Assembly (NCBI GenBank): GCA_018882935.1
Contig: VERA01000021.1
Location: 1-37,629, forward strand
Length of the DNA stretch: 37,629 nucleotides
Origin: Burkholderiaceae bacterium
GTDB taxonomy: Bacteria; Pseudomonadota; Gammaproteobacteria; Burkholderiales; Burkholderiaceae_D
Direction: 5' to 3'
A program made the translations under genes and the position numbers. Positions 9,033 through 18,716 of the stretch are shown in pieces. Positions within the stretch are counted from its first letter, which is position 1, and every line of letters starts with the position of its first letter. Under the pieces are notes generated by a model. It did no database searches. It was not told where the DNA came from and saw only the letters and a list, made by a program, of their open reading frames with translations.

Positions 9033-9038
9033 TAAAAT
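9033..9038 (+). promoter_or_regulatory. Candidate -10 element of the secA promoter (TAAAAT)
   Basis: GCTAAAATCG lies 60 bases before the secA ATG at 9098. Transcription from it would begin near 9045, downstream of the upstream in-frame ATG at 9029, so this supports 9098 as the real secA start. No good -35 hexamer is visible at 16-18 bases. The same TAAAATC heptamer occurs at 27181 (before the ABC exporter) and at 29139 (before pyrC), which suggests a common promoter motif in this genome. This is an inference from the pattern. Confidence 0.4.
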
Positions 9039-9097
9039 CGCAGCTTCGACTTGCGCCAGCAACGGCGCGCGGTCCTGATATTTTTTCTCGCCTCGGC

Positions 9098-11863
9098 ATG
9101 TCCCTACTCACCAAGATTTTCGGTAGCCGCAACCAGCGGCTGCTCAAGCAATTTCAGAAATCGGTACGCGAAATCAACGCGCTTGAGCCCGCGCTGGAGC
9201 GGCTGACCGATGACGCGCTGCAAGCGAAAACCCCCGAGCTGAAAGCCAAACTGGCCAACGGAGCCAGCGTTGATGATGTACTGGTTGAAGCGTTTGCGGT
9301 CTGCCGCGAAGCATCGCGACGGGTTCTGAAAATGCGGCACTTTGATGTGCAGCTGATCGGCGGCATGGTGCTTCATCAGGGCAAGATCGCCGAGATGGGC
9401 ACAGGCGAGGGCAAAACGCTGATGGCCACCCTGCCCGCTTACCTGAATGCGCTCACTGGAAACGGTGTGCATGTGGTGACGGTGAACGATTACCTCGCGC
9501 AGCGCGACGCTGAATGGATGGGCACCTTGTACGGCTGGTTGGGCCTGACCACCGGCGTCAACTTGTCGCATGCATCGCATGAGGTCAAGCAAGCCGCTTA
9601 CGCAGCAGATATTACCTACGGCACCAATAACGAGTTCGGCTTTGATTACCTGCGCGACAACATGGTTTACGCGCCAACCGAGCGCGTGCAACGAGCATTG
9701 GCGTTCGCAATTGTGGATGAGGTTGATTCGATTCTGATCGATGAAGCGCGTACGCCACTCATCATCTCCGGTCAGGCAGAAGATCACACCGAGATGTACC
9801 GCAAGATGAATGCCTTGCCGCCGTTGCTAACATTACAGATTGGTGAAGAGACGCCGGACGGCAAGGGCGTGGTCGAAGTACCGGGTGATTACACCAAAGA
9901 TGAAAAAGCGCACACCGTACTGCTGACCGAAGCCGGCCATGAGAAAGCCGAACGTATCCTGACGGAGATGGGGCTGCTGCCTGAGGGTGCGTCGCTGTAC
10001 GACGCCGCCAACATCACACTCATTCATCACCTGTACGCCGCCTTACGTGCACACACGCTGTATCACAAGGATCAGCACTATGTGGTGCAAAACGGCGAAG
10101 TCATTATTGTTGATGAATTCACCGGCCGTTTGATGCAAGGCCGTCGCTGGTCCGATGGTTTGCACCAAGCCGTCGAAGCAAAAGAGGGTGCGCGTATTCA
10201 AAACGAGAACCAGACGCTGGCCTCGATCACCTTCCAGAATTATTTCCGCATGTACGGCAAATTAGCCGGCATGACGGGTACTGCGGATACCGAAGCGTTT
10301 GAGTTCCAGGAAATTTACGGTCTTGAGACCGTTGTGATTCCGCCGAATCGCCCAAGCCAGCGTAAAGACCGGCAGGATCAGGTTTTCAAAAATGCGGCTG
10401 GCAAATATCGCGCAGTGATTGCGGATATTCGTGATTGCCATGAGCGCGGTCAGCCAGTCTTGGTGGGCACCACCTCGATTGAAAATTCCGAGCTGATCTC
10501 GGCGATGCTGGAAAAAGAAAAGCTGCCGCATAACGTCCTCAACGCCAAGCAGCACGCGCGCGAGGCGGAGATTGTTGCGCAAGCAGGCCGCCCGAAAATG
10601 ATCACGATTGCGACCAACATGGCCGGTCGGGGTACCGACATTGTGTTGGGCGGCAATGTCGACAAGCAGATTCAGATCATCGAGGCCGATGCATCATTAA
10701 CTGCCAGCGATAAATCTGCACGTGCGCAAACGCTACGCGATGAGTGGCAGTCGCTGCATGAGCAAGTTGTGAATGCGGGTGGTTTGCACATCATCGGCAC
10801 CGAGCGGCACGAGTCGCGCCGTATCGACAACCAGCTGCGTGGTCGTTCTGGTCGTCAGGGTGACCCGGGTTCTTCGCGCTTTTATCTCTCGCTGGATGAC
10901 CCGCTGCTGCGTATCTTTGCCGGTGATCGCGTGCGCGCTGTGATGGAACGGCTCAATATGCCGGAAGATGAGCCGATTGAAGCGGGCATTGTCTCGCGCT
11001 CAATTGAATCGGCGCAGCGCAAGGTCGAGGCGCGTAACTTCGATATTCGTAAGCAGCTGCTCGAGTATGACGATGTCGCTAACGATCAGCGTAAGGTAAT
11101 TTACCAGCAGCGGAATGAGCTGCTCGAAGCCGAGCTGATGACCGAGACCAGCGTCGCGCTGCGCCAGGGCGTGTTTACTGATCTGTTCAGAGTGTATGTG
11201 CCCGAAGCCTCGATGGAAGAGCAGTGGGAACTTGACGCGCTGCAAGAAGCCCTATCGCGCGAGTGGCAAATCGATCTGCCCGTTAAGGCCATGCTTGAGG
11301 CTGAGCCGGAACTCAGCGATGACGATTTATTGCAGCGCCTGCTGGATAAGGTCGATCAGCTCTATCAGGCCAAGATAGATCTGGTGAGTGTTGAATCGTT
11401 TAGCGGTTTCGAGCGTAGTGTCATGTTGCAGAGCATGGATACCCATTGGCGTGAGCATCTCGCGGCTTTGGATCATCTACGTCAAGGTATTCATCTGCGT
11501 GGTTATGCGCAGAAGAACCCGAAGCAAGAGTACAAGCGCGAGGCATTCCAGCTATTCGCGCAGATGCTCGACCTGATCCGCAATGATGTGGTGCGCACCA
11601 TTATGACGGTGCGCATACAGTCGCAGGAAGAGATCGCCGCTGCCGAGCAGCAGATGAATCAGCCGCACCTTGAGAATGTGAGCTATCAGCACGCCGACTT
11701 TAATCCCGAGGCCTCGCCCGAAGAGTTGCTCGCGCCACCCTTGCTGGATGAGCCGCGTGGGGCAACTCCTATTACGAATGCAATGCCTAAGGTGGGCAGG
11801 AATGATCCCTGCCCCTGTGGTAGCGGCAAGAAATTCAAACAGTGTCACGGTAAGTTGGCGTAA
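9098..11863 (+). CDS. secA: SecA, preprotein translocase ATPase
   Basis: Motor ATPase that pushes unfolded preproteins through the SecYEG channel of the inner membrane. An in-frame ATG exists at 9029, but the family N-terminus is [16 protein letters not shown], so 9098 is chosen (921 aa). Walker A is MGTGEGKT (residues 100-107) and Walker B DEVD (207-210). Motif [18 protein letters not shown], and the C-terminal zinc site [13 protein letters not shown], which binds SecB, are intact. No clear ribosome binding site precedes either ATG. The M23 metallopeptidase gene often found between the DUF721 gene and secA in Burkholderiales is absent here. Confidence 0.98.
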   Translation: MSLLTKIFGSRNQRLLKQFQKSVREINALEPALERLTDDALQAKTPELKAKLANGASVDDVLVEAFAVCREASRRVLKMRHFDVQLIGGMVLHQGKIAEMGTGEGKTLMATLPAYLNALTGNGVHVVTVNDYLAQRDAEWMGTLYGWLGLTTGVNLSHASHEVKQAAYAADITYGTNNEFGFDYLRDNMVYAPTERVQRALAFAIVDEVDSILIDEARTPLIISGQAEDHTEMYRKMNALPPLLTLQIGEETPDGKGVVEVPGDYTKDEKAHTVLLTEAGHEKAERILTEMGLLPEGASLYDAANITLIHHLYAALRAHTLYHKDQHYVVQNGEVIIVDEFTGRLMQGRRWSDGLHQAVEAKEGARIQNENQTLASITFQNYFRMYGKLAGMTGTADTEAFEFQEIYGLETVVIPPNRPSQRKDRQDQVFKNAAGKYRAVIADIRDCHERGQPVLVGTTSIENSELISAMLEKEKLPHNVLNAKQHAREAEIVAQAGRPKMITIATNMAGRGTDIVLGGNVDKQIQIIEADASLTASDKSARAQTLRDEWQSLHEQVVNAGGLHIIGTERHESRRIDNQLRGRSGRQGDPGSSRFYLSLDDPLLRIFAGDRVRAVMERLNMPEDEPIEAGIVSRSIESAQRKVEARNFDIRKQLLEYDDVANDQRKVIYQQRNELLEAELMTETSVALRQGVFTDLFRVYVPEASMEEQWELDALQEALSREWQIDLPVKAMLEAEPELSDDDLLQRLLDKVDQLYQAKIDLVSVESFSGFERSVMLQSMDTHWREHLAALDHLRQGIHLRGYAQKNPKQEYKREAFQLFAQMLDLIRNDVVRTIMTVRIQSQEEIAAAEQQMNQPHLENVSYQHADFNPEASPEELLAPPLLDEPRGATPITNAMPKVGRNDPCPCGSGKKFKQCHGKLA

Positions 11864-11882
11864 GTACGGGTTGCGGTTCTTC

Positions 11883-11916
11883 GTCATCCCGGCGCAGGCA
11901 GGCATATAGTGCCTGC
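11883..11916. repeat. REP-like intergenic repeat, copy 2 (altered right half)
   Basis: GTCATCCCGGCGCAGGC at 11883-11899 matches copy 1 (6816-6832) at 16 of 17 positions. The expected right arm CGGGATCC is missing. Instead GCAGGCA (11894-11900) is repeated inverted as TGCCTGC (11910-11916) around a nine-base loop, so a hairpin is kept with a different sequence. It lies 19 bases after the secA stop and 46 bases before argJ. No T run follows, so its action as a terminator is uncertain. Confidence 0.55.
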
Positions 11917-11961
11917 TCAAGAATTCATAAACACGTAAGCAAAAGAATTATCGACACGCCT

Positions 11962-13200
11962 ATGGCCGTTAACTTTCCACTCGTTACACCGTCCAAGCTA
12001 AAACCCGTCCCTGGCATTACGCTGGGCTACGCGGAAGCTGGCATCAAAAAGCCGAATCGCAAAGACTTACTGGTGATGAAGCTGGCACCCGGCGCAACCG
12101 TTGCTGGTGTGTTTACGACCAATCGTTTTTGCGCCGCGCCAGTACAGCTCGCGAAAGCCCATCTTGATCAAGCGAAGACTGCTGGCCAGCCGATCGCAGC
12201 GCTGGTGATCAATACAGGCAACGCCAACGCCGGTACCGGCGAGGCCGGGCTCGCGAATGCGCAAGCAACCTGCGATGCGCTCGGAAAATTACTGGGTGTT
12301 CAGGCATCGCAGGTATTGCCGTTTTCAACCGGTGTGATCCTCGAGCCGCTGCCTGTAGATAAAGTCATCGCCGGACTGCCGAATGCGATCAATGCGCTGG
12401 CTGATAACAATTGGTACAGCGCAGCGCAAGCCATCATGACCACCGACACGCTGCCCAAGGCTGCGTCACGCACGGTCACGATCTCGGGTAAAAAAGTCAC
12501 GCTGACTGGCATCTCAAAAGGTGCCGGCATGATCCGCCCGAACATGGCGACCATGCTCGGCTTCATCGCGTGTGACGCCAGCGTGCCGCAAGCTTTACTA
12601 GAGACCATGGTGAAGCAGGCCGCTGATGCCTCTTTCAACTGCATCACGATTGATGGCGATACCTCGACCAATGATGCTTTCATGCTCATTGCTACCGGTG
12701 CCGGTGAGTTGGTCGTGCGCGAGATGGAGTCCGACGAGTACCAAGCGCTCACCGCTGCCGTGATCTGGCTGGCGCAGGAATTAGCGCAACTGATCGTGCG
12801 TGATGGTGAGGGTGCGACCAAGTTCATCACGCTGCATATCGAACAGGGGCGTAATGAAGACGAATGCCGCAAGATCGCCTACGCTATCGGTCATTCACCA
12901 CTGGTGAAAACCGCGTTCTTTGCCTCGGATCCGAATTTAGGTCGCATTTTGGCGGCGATTGGCTATGCCGGTATTGATGATCTCGATGTCAGCAAGATTG
13001 ATTTGTACCTCGATGATGTGTGGGTCGCCAAGCAGGGCGGCCGTCATCCGGATTATCAAGAGGCCGATGGTCAGCGCGTGATGAAGCAATCAGAGATTAC
13101 GGTGAAGGTGACGCTAGGGCGTGGCGATGCCTCAGCGACGGTATGGACGTGTGATTTGTCGCATGAGTATGTCTCGATCAACGCCGACTACCGCTCTTAA
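11962..13200 (+). CDS. argJ: ArgJ, glutamate N-acetyltransferase
   Basis: Recycles the acetyl group from N-acetylornithine to glutamate and, in bifunctional forms, also uses acetyl-CoA to start arginine synthesis. The precursor cleaves itself before a nucleophilic Thr. That Thr is T197 in [12 protein letters not shown], between Ala196 and Thr197. At 412 aa it has normal length, and motifs such as [12 protein letters not shown] and [13 protein letters not shown] are conserved. Whether this copy is bifunctional cannot be told by eye. No strong ribosome binding site is seen before the ATG. Its position after secA is standard for this group. Confidence 0.97.
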   Translation: MAVNFPLVTPSKLKPVPGITLGYAEAGIKKPNRKDLLVMKLAPGATVAGVFTTNRFCAAPVQLAKAHLDQAKTAGQPIAALVINTGNANAGTGEAGLANAQATCDALGKLLGVQASQVLPFSTGVILEPLPVDKVIAGLPNAINALADNNWYSAAQAIMTTDTLPKAASRTVTISGKKVTLTGISKGAGMIRPNMATMLGFIACDASVPQALLETMVKQAADASFNCITIDGDTSTNDAFMLIATGAGELVVREMESDEYQALTAAVIWLAQELAQLIVRDGEGATKFITLHIEQGRNEDECRKIAYAIGHSPLVKTAFFASDPNLGRILAAIGYAGIDDLDVSKIDLYLDDVWVAKQGGRHPDYQEADGQRVMKQSEITVKVTLGRGDASATVWTCDLSHEYVSINADYRS

Positions 13201-13205
13201 ACTCC

Positions 13206-13299
13206 CTCTCAAAATACCTCTGGCGTTGTTGGGCTCGCCTCGTCGTACGTCATGTACTGTCTTCGGCGCCCCCGCCTAGCCAGCGGCATTTTGATAGAG
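13206..13299. repeat. Long imperfect palindromic element after argJ
   Basis: Left arm 13206-13224 (CTCTCAAAATACCTCTGGC) is matched, inverted, by 13279-13299 (CTCTATCAAAATGCCGCTGGC on the opposite strand) with a two-base bulge and two mismatches. At the centre GTAC (13245-13248) faces GTAC (13254-13257), so the symmetry runs through the whole 94 bases. A degenerate third copy of the arm, CAAAATGCTACCTCC, follows at 13317-13331. The pattern is that of a dispersed palindromic repeat or a cruciform. No second full copy occurs in the window. Confidence 0.6.
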
Positions 13300-13357
13300 A
13301 GTTTGGTTGAGTCTGTCAAAATGCTACCTCCAGTGTTGGAGTCATATATCTCTAAAA

Positions 13358-14227
13358 ATGAAAGAACTCGAACAACTCCTGCTCCGCGCCGAAGCTGTGC
13401 TGGCACGACTTGAACCGCTACTTCCCTCGCCCATACCCGAGGTCGATTGGCAGGCCTCGCACGCTTTCCGCTGGCGGGTGCCGCGTGATGGTCGCGGTTA
13501 TTTGCAGCCGGTGAAGCTGGTTTCGCAGATTCGTTTAGAGGATCTTCACAACATCAGCCCGCAGAAAGAAGCGATTGAGCAGAATACGCATCAATTCGTC
13601 ACTGGAAAGCCCGCCAACAATGTATTACTGACCGGTGCGCGTGGCACGGGTAAATCCTCATTGATCAAAGCTTGCCTCGCCAAATTTGCCGCGCAAGGTC
13701 TGAGACTGATCGAGGTAGATAAGGAGCACTTGGTTGATTTGCCTGATATCGTCGACCTCATTGCGGAGCGGCCCGAGCGCTTTGTGATTTTTTGCGACGA
13801 TTTATCGTTTGAAGAAGGCGAAGGCGGCTACAAAGCCTTGAAGGTGGTGCTCGATGGTAGTGTTTCCGCGTCGTCGGAGAATGTGCTGATTTATGCCACC
13901 TCGAACCGTCGCCATCTGCTCCCGGAAAAATTCTCGGACAACGAAACCTATCGGCATATCGACGACGGCGATTTGCATCCGGGCGAAACCGTTGAAGAGA
14001 AGATTTCGCTATCAGAGCGTTTTGGGGTGTGGTTGTCGTTCTACCCGTTCCGGCAAGATGATTATCTCGACATCGTGCGCCACTGGCTCAAGCACTTTGG
14101 TGTGCCTGATGCGCATTGGGCACAAGCAGAACCTGAGGCCTTGCGCTGGGCGCTGCAGCGGGGCTCGCGCTCTGGCCGGGTGGCGTGGCAATTCGCGCGC
14201 GACTGGGCCGGTAAGCACAAAGATTAA
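13358..14227 (+). CDS. AAA-type ATPase, DUF815 family
   Basis: The 289-aa protein has a P-loop GARGTGKS at residues 93-100, a Walker B-like IFCDDLSFEEGEGG around 145-158 and a sensor 1-like YATSNRRHLLPEKF. These mark the DUF815 (PF05673) branch of AAA ATPases. No substrate or partner is firmly known, and none is assigned here. The open frame extends upstream to a TTG at 13307, but that stretch lies next to the palindromic repeat, and the family N-terminus begins at MKELEQLLLRAEAVL, so 13358 is used. A GGAG at 13338 is too far away (16 bases) to be a normal ribosome binding site. Genes around it follow the usual argJ-DUF815-mutT order. Confidence 0.88.
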   Translation: MKELEQLLLRAEAVLARLEPLLPSPIPEVDWQASHAFRWRVPRDGRGYLQPVKLVSQIRLEDLHNISPQKEAIEQNTHQFVTGKPANNVLLTGARGTGKSSLIKACLAKFAAQGLRLIEVDKEHLVDLPDIVDLIAERPERFVIFCDDLSFEEGEGGYKALKVVLDGSVSASSENVLIYATSNRRHLLPEKFSDNETYRHIDDGDLHPGETVEEKISLSERFGVWLSFYPFRQDDYLDIVRHWLKHFGVPDAHWAQAEPEALRWALQRGSRSGRVAWQFARDWAGKHKD

Positions 14228-14393
14228 TCCATCGGTGGCGTGCCTGTGCAATACGGTGCAATCGCTGCTTGCCCGATCAACAAATTAACATCGCTACGCA
14301 TATGCAGTGCGACTTCGGACTGCTCAATAATCCGAGATCACCATTCATGCGTAATGTTATTCACGCTGTCTCGATCATCCTACATAACGACTC

Positions 14394-14816
14394 ATGAACG
14401 ACGCTGCGCCACCGATCGATGTCGCGGTTGGTATTCTGATGAAGCCGAATGGCGACGTGCTGCTCGGCTCTCGTCCCGAAGGTAAGCCGTATGCGGGTTA
14501 CTGGGAATTCCCGGGCGGTAAAGTTGAAGCGGGTGAAGCCGTACTCGATGCGCTAAAGCGTGAATTCGCCGAAGAGATCGGCGTGCAACTTCTTTCTGCT
14601 GAGCCGTGGTGCGGCGTGGAACATGTTTACCCGCACGCCCATGTTCGGCTGCATTTCTTTATCAGCCGTGAATGGCAGGGTGAGCCGCGCGCGCTGGAGG
14701 GGCAACAACTTGCATGGCAAGGGCAACTACAACTCGCGCCGATTTTGCCGGCGACGATACCATTGCTACAGTGGTTGGATCAGTTGCGGTTTGCAGAAAA
14801 TAGCGCTGAGTCCTGA
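14394..14816 (+). CDS. mutT: MutT-like Nudix hydrolase (8-oxo-dGTP diphosphatase)
   Basis: Sanitises the nucleotide pool by hydrolysing 8-oxo-dGTP, preventing A:T to C:G transversions. The Nudix box runs from G42 to V64, beginning GKVEAGE and ending REFAEEIGV, with the catalytic glutamates intact. The sequence YWEFPGGKVEAGE and the 140-aa length fit MutT proper rather than a broader Nudix enzyme. Upstream is a 166-base gap containing only a weak hairpin (GCGTAAT...ATTCACGC near 14349). Downstream it converges on yacG. Confidence 0.9.
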   Translation: MNDAAPPIDVAVGILMKPNGDVLLGSRPEGKPYAGYWEFPGGKVEAGEAVLDALKREFAEEIGVQLLSAEPWCGVEHVYPHAHVRLHFFISREWQGEPRALEGQQLAWQGQLQLAPILPATIPLLQWLDQLRFAENSAES

Positions 14817-14851
14817 CCGCGCACTGGCCTGTGATCAATCACTCAGCGTAA

Positions 14852-14968
14852 AATGATCATTAAACATCGAACGATCATTCGACAGCGAGCTCGCACTCAC
14901 AAGAAAGACAGCGACTGGTGCGGAGGCGGTACTGGGCAATAGCGCTGCACGTCGAGCGGGAGCCGCTC
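14852..14968. other. Convergent mutT/yacG gap with several palindromes
   Basis: This gap holds AATGATCATT (14852-14861), GCGAGCTCGC (14885-14894) and a perfect hairpin GAGCGG-gag-CCGCTC (14954-14968), the last overlapping the yacG stop codon. No T runs follow on either strand, so none is a classical terminator. They may end or protect the two converging messages. No coding potential is seen here. Confidence 0.3.
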
Positions 14969-15152
14969 AGTGCGCGGTACCGTCAAGGTCTTGTTCTTCT
15001 TCGGGTGGTGCGCCGGGGATTTTGTATTTTTCTTCTGCCCACGCCCCTAAATCAATTTGCTTGCAGCGCGCCGAACAAAAAGGGCGATGCGCGTTTTCTT
15101 CACGCCACTCGACCTTGGCGCTGCAGGTTGGACAATCGACGACAGCGACCAT
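14967..15152 (-). CDS. yacG: YacG, zinc-binding DNA gyrase inhibitor family
   Basis: Small zinc protein of 61 aa that in E. coli binds the GyrB C-terminal region and blocks DNA binding by gyrase. The four zinc ligands are in CPTC near the N-terminus and CSARC in the middle. The conserved block [15 protein letters not shown] is diagnostic. An acidic, disordered tail follows. It is the last gene of the minus-strand pilB-to-yacG operon, 13 bases after zapD. Function is inferred from the family. Confidence 0.93.
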   Translation of the reverse strand: MVAVVDCPTCSAKVEWREENAHRPFCSARCKQIDLGAWAEEKYKIPGAPPEEEQDLDGTAH

Positions 15153-15165
15153 CGGTTCAGGCTTG

Positions 15166-15921
15166 TCAGAAGTTACACAGCGTCAGGTCAAAAGGTACGT
15201 CGCCTTCGAACGGCCTTGGCTTCATGTCGCCACCTTGCGTGGTGAAGCGTATCCACAGTACGTATTTATTCGCCGAGATCTCGGGAATGGCGTGAAGTTT
15301 TTCATCGAGATGCACGCGAAGCATCTGATACGTACGACCTTGCAGCATTTGTTGAAAGCTACCCGCAATCGCCACAATTTGTGTGGCTCGGCCTGATTCG
15401 CGCAGTAGGCGCAGCACGATATTAATTGCCGAGAACAATGGCTCGAGCGGGCCGAACCAACCCATGATGTCACTACGACGCTGCTCGGCCGGCTGCGACT
15501 GCCACGCGTGATACGACGGAAGATCAAATTCGCAAGCGCCGCCCGGAATAATCGTGCGACCACGAATACTCATTAGCCATTCATTATCGCGAATATGCTG
15601 CCCGGTTCTGCCTTGCATACCGAGCAGTGCGGCGCTGGTTTTTTCAATATCAGACAAAATCGCATCCAGCCGCGATGTTTCGACATTCGGGTTGGATTTG
15701 AAACCGAGCAGGGTCTGCTTCTGACGTTCAAGCTCTTGCAGCAGATCGGATTTGAGATCAGCGCGGCCCGATACCTCCAGCATCTCGTAGATGGTCGCGA
15801 GCGCGACATGATGCTGCAAAGGGTGATCGTGCTGAATGAAGAAACTGAACTTCTCGTACAGATCCTCAAGCCGCAATAGCGTGCGAATACGCTCGTTGAA
15901 AGGGTATTCGTAGACGGTCAA
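15166..15921 (-). CDS. zapD: ZapD (YacF, DUF1342), Z-ring associated protein; TTG start
   Basis: Cross-links FtsZ protofilaments in the division ring. The N-terminal motif [21 protein letters not shown], with [11 protein letters not shown] and [16 protein letters not shown], identifies the family. The longest frame begins with a GTG at 15954, but GAGGA followed by ACAC and a TTG at 15921-15919 gives a properly spaced ribosome binding site and the family N-terminus [13 protein letters not shown]. The TTG start (251 aa) is therefore preferred. The gene sits between coaE and yacG in one operon and acts on FtsZ, which is encoded about 9 kb away. Confidence 0.92.
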   Translation of the reverse strand: MTVYEYPFNERIRTLLRLEDLYEKFSFFIQHDHPLQHHVALATIYEMLEVSGRADLKSDLLQELERQKQTLLGFKSNPNVETSRLDAILSDIEKTSAALLGMQGRTGQHIRDNEWLMSIRGRTIIPGGACEFDLPSYHAWQSQPAEQRRSDIMGWFGPLEPLFSAINIVLRLLRESGRATQIVAIAGSFQQMLQGRTYQMLRVHLDEKLHAIPEISANKYVLWIRFTTQGGDMKPRPFEGDVPFDLTLCNF

Positions 15922-15979
15922 GTGTTCCTCGAGAATTAGCCAGAAAAATTTCACAGATTCTGACCGAAGCCGCCGGAAA

Positions 15980-16609
15980 TTACAAACCTCTCGCCTGTTT
16001 TTTTGCAGCTAAATCGAGGTACGCCCGGTGCAGTCGCTCGACCGCGGCAGCGGCGGCCTCCGGTGGACCTTCGTTGACAATCACGTCATCGGCAGCCGCC
16101 AGCCTTTCGCTGCGCTGCACCTGCGTCGCCATAATGGCCTCGACTTGTGCGACTGAAAACTGATTACGTGCTTGCACGCGCGCTATTTGCATCGCCTCCG
16201 GGCAATCGACCACCAGCACGCGGTCGACCCGATCAACCCAACGCCCTGATTCGACAAGCAAAGGCACGACGAAAAGCAAGTAGGGGCCGGTGCTGCTGCG
16301 CGCCGCCGCCTCGGTCTGCTGTGAAATCAAAGGATGCAGGATTTTTTCCAGTTGCTGCCGCGCCGCAGCATCGGCGAACACATGCTCACGCATGCGCGCC
16401 CGATTAAGTGCGCCATCGATTGTTAAAAATGCATCACCAAATATTTGCCGAATCTGCGCGATGGCCAAGCCGCCAGGTGCGGTCAGTTGGTGCGCGATCT
16501 GATCGGTATCGATGACCGAAGCCCCGTGGGCGGCGAACATATCCGCCACCAGCGACTTGCCACTACCGATACCACCGGTGAGCCCGACCGAGAACCTTGG
16601 CGATGTCAT
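15980..16609 (-). CDS. coaE: CoaE, dephospho-CoA kinase
   Basis: Catalyses the last step of coenzyme A synthesis, phosphorylating the 3' hydroxyl of dephospho-CoA with ATP. The P-loop GGIGSGKS is at residues 12-19, and the motif DTDQIAHQL follows at about 35. The 209-aa length is normal. The frame extends seven codons upstream to 16630, but the ATG at 16609 overlaps the pilD stop (ATGA) and gives the normal N-terminus [13 protein letters not shown]. Lying between pilD and zapD is conserved in many gamma- and betaproteobacteria. Confidence 0.96.
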   Translation of the reverse strand: MTSPRFSVGLTGGIGSGKSLVADMFAAHGASVIDTDQIAHQLTAPGGLAIAQIRQIFGDAFLTIDGALNRARMREHVFADAAARQQLEKILHPLISQQTEAAARSSTGPYLLFVVPLLVESGRWVDRVDRVLVVDCPEAMQIARVQARNQFSVAQVEAIMATQVQRSERLAAADDVIVNEGPPEAAAAAVERLHRAYLDLAAKKQARGL

Positions 16610-17484
16610 GAATAACCGCCGTTCAACCAAAGATTCATGATGTCTTGACCGTAGAGCAGTGCGACCACACCCGCAAGCGCCAAAAAAGGACCAAACGGAA
16701 TCGGCTTGTCACGCTGATGCCCGCGCAGCAGTATCAGCAATACACCCACCACAGCGCCCACTGCTGAAGAGAGCAGCACGATCAGCGGCAACATCAACCA
16801 CCCCAGCCAGGCACCTAATGCGGCCAGCAGCTTGAAGTCGCCGTATCCCATACCTTCTTTACCTGTGACCAAGCGATAGCCCCAGTACACCAACCACAGC
16901 ACCAGATAACCCGCCGCCGCGCCTATGACTGCGTCGGTGAGTGGGGTGAACGTAGCACTGATATTGAATAACAAGCCCACCCAGAGCAGGGGCAGGGTCA
17001 GGTCATCGGGGAGAAATTGCGTATCCAGATCGATGAACGCGAGTGCCAGTAGCACCCAGACCAGCAGCAGCGCGGCCAAGCCATCGACGTCGCTGCCCAA
17101 GCGCCATATCACCCATCCCGACAACAAAGCGGCAAGCAATTCAACCAGCGGGTAGCGCGCAGAGATCGGTGCGCGGCAGTAGCGGCAGTGGCCGCGCAAC
17201 CACAACCAACTGATTAGCGGGATGTTGTCAAGCGCACTAAGCCTGTGGCCGCAAGCCGGACATGCTGAGCGTGGAAACAGCAGGTTGTAATGACCCTGAT
17301 GCGGCACTGCTTCGTCGCGCTCAATGGCGATGAAGTTATCGGTCTCACGCTGCAACATCACCGGTATGCGATGAATCACCACATTCAAGAAACTTCCAAC
17401 CACCAGACCGATCAGCATCCAGCATAAGGTGGTGAGTGCGATACCAGGAGGCGCATCGATCAGCGCCGAGAGCAGCGACTGCAT
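16606..17484 (-). CDS. pilD: PilD, prepilin peptidase / N-methyltransferase
   Basis: Inner-membrane aspartic protease that cuts the leader from type IV prepilins and type II pseudopilins and methylates the new N-terminal residue. The cytoplasmic zinc loop has two CxxC pairs (C75/C78 and C100/C103). The catalytic aspartates lie in [12 protein letters not shown] (around 150-160) and GMGYGDFK (D216). Several hydrophobic segments follow. At 292 aa it is full length. It overlaps pilC by one base and coaE by four, so all three are very likely translated from one message. Confidence 0.97.
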   Translation of the reverse strand: MQSLLSALIDAPPGIALTTLCWMLIGLVVGSFLNVVIHRIPVMLQRETDNFIAIERDEAVPHQGHYNLLFPRSACPACGHRLSALDNIPLISWLWLRGHCRYCRAPISARYPLVELLAALLSGWVIWRLGSDVDGLAALLLVWVLLALAFIDLDTQFLPDDLTLPLLWVGLLFNISATFTPLTDAVIGAAAGYLVLWLVYWGYRLVTGKEGMGYGDFKLLAALGAWLGWLMLPLIVLLSSAVGAVVGVLLILLRGHQRDKPIPFGPFLALAGVVALLYGQDIMNLWLNGGYS

Positions 17485-18716
17485 CAGACTACCGTTCCCA
17501 GTTTGAAAATCGGCAGGTACATCGCGATCACCAATCCTCCTATTAAACCGCCCAGTATCACCATGATCAGCGGCTCCATCAGCGATGACAATGATGCGAC
17601 TGCTGTGTCGACTTCTTCTTCGTAGAATTCAGCCACTTTACGCAGCATCTCATCCAATGAACCTGATTCTTCACCAATCGCCGCCATTTGCATCGCCATA
17701 GGCGGAAACACCTGCGCTTGCTGCATTGCCATCGCCAGCGAGGTGCCGCTGGCAACCGACGAGGCAATTCGCAGTGTCGCCTCATGGTACACGGCACTAC
17801 CTGAGGCGCCTCCTACCGAATCGAGGGATTCTACCAATGGCACGCCGGCGGCGAACATGGTGGCCAGCGTACGCGTCCAGCGTGCCACCACGGCCTTTCT
17901 GATCACCGGTCCAAACACCGGTAATTTGAGCAGGAGTCGGTCGGTCGCGGCCTGCATCGATGGCGAGCGACGCCAGCTGCGTATAAACAAAAATCCGCCG
18001 ACCATCATCGATCCGAATACCATCGGCCAATAACTGACAAATTGATCCGAAAGCCAGATCACGAATAACGTGGGCAGTGGTAGTTCAGCCCCAAAGCTCT
18101 CGAACACGCTTTTGAAAGAAGGTACCACCCAGATCATGATGACAGCGGTCACGATCACCGCGACAGCCAGCACAGCGGCGGGGTAGAACAGTGCCGATTT
18201 GATTTTGCCTTTGAGCGCCAGTGTTTTTTCTTTATACGTGGCTAGTCGCGCAAGCAACTCCTCCAGAATACCCGCCTGCTCCCCGGCCGCGACCAGATTA
18301 CAGAACAACTTGTCGAAATACTGCGGGTAGCGCTTGAACGCTTGCGACAAACTGGTACCGGTTTCAACATCTGCGCGTATATCAAGCAATAGCCGGGTCA
18401 CGGCCGGGTTGCTATGCCCACGCGCGACGATATCAAACGACTGCAGTAAAGGCACGCCGGCTTTCATCATGGTCGCCAGCTGACGGGTAAACATGCATAA
18501 ATCTTTTTCGCTAATTTTGCGGCTGCGTGGCAGCTGTTTTTTCTTCAGGCTGGTGACTTGAATACCTTGCCGGCGTAGCTGCAGCTTGGCAGCAGGCGCG
18601 CTATCGGCGCGGATTTCACCACTCGTTGTTCGCTGCAAGCGGTCGAGGCCTTGCCAGTGATAGGTTTGCTCCGCGGGTCGCGATTTTTTCGCGATGCTCG
18701 ATATAGCTTCAGGCAT
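17484..18716 (-). CDS. pilC: PilC, type IV pilus inner-membrane platform protein
   Basis: Polytopic platform protein that couples the PilB motor to pilin assembly. At 410 aa it carries two T2SSF domains. The first contains FTRQLATMMKAGVPLLQSFD and ends in a transmembrane segment; the second contains RTLATMFAAGVPLVESL and MAAIGEESGSLDEML. The last 25 residues are strongly hydrophobic. It starts inside the last codons of pilB (8-base overlap) and ends at the first base of the pilD region, as in classical pilBCD operons. No pilin gene is present in the window. Confidence 0.97.
   Translation of the reverse strand: MPEAISSIAKKSRPAEQTYHWQGLDRLQRTTSGEIRADSAPAAKLQLRRQGIQVTSLKKKQLPRSRKISEKDLCMFTRQLATMMKAGVPLLQSFDIVARGHSNPAVTRLLLDIRADVETGTSLSQAFKRYPQYFDKLFCNLVAAGEQAGILEELLARLATYKEKTLALKGKIKSALFYPAAVLAVAVIVTAVIMIWVVPSFKSVFESFGAELPLPTLFVIWLSDQFVSYWPMVFGSMMVGGFLFIRSWRRSPSMQAATDRLLLKLPVFGPVIRKAVVARWTRTLATMFAAGVPLVESLDSVGGASGSAVYHEATLRIASSVASGTSLAMAMQQAQVFPPMAMQMAAIGEESGSLDEMLRKVAEFYEEEVDTAVASLSSLMEPLIMVILGGLIGGLVIAMYLPIFKLGTVV

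Noticed and set aside
9029-9097. Upstream in-frame ATG that would extend SecA by 23 residues
   Set aside because: The family N-terminus begins at MSLLTKIFG (9098), and a likely -10 element at 9033-9038 would place the transcript start after this ATG. An AGGGG before 9029 is the only point in its favour.
9104-9787. 227-aa minus-strand frame opposite secA
   Set aside because: Antisense to the conserved DEAD motor of SecA; His/Gln-rich shadow translation without family features.
13307-13357. TTG start that would extend the DUF815 ATPase by 17 residues
   Set aside because: The stretch overlaps the degenerate repeat arm and does not look like the family N-terminus; the ATG at 13358 does.
14852-14894. 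Palindromes between mutT and yacG as a possible attachment site or origin
   Set aside because: They are short restriction-site-like palindromes with no direct repeats, tRNA, integrase or DnaA box cluster nearby.
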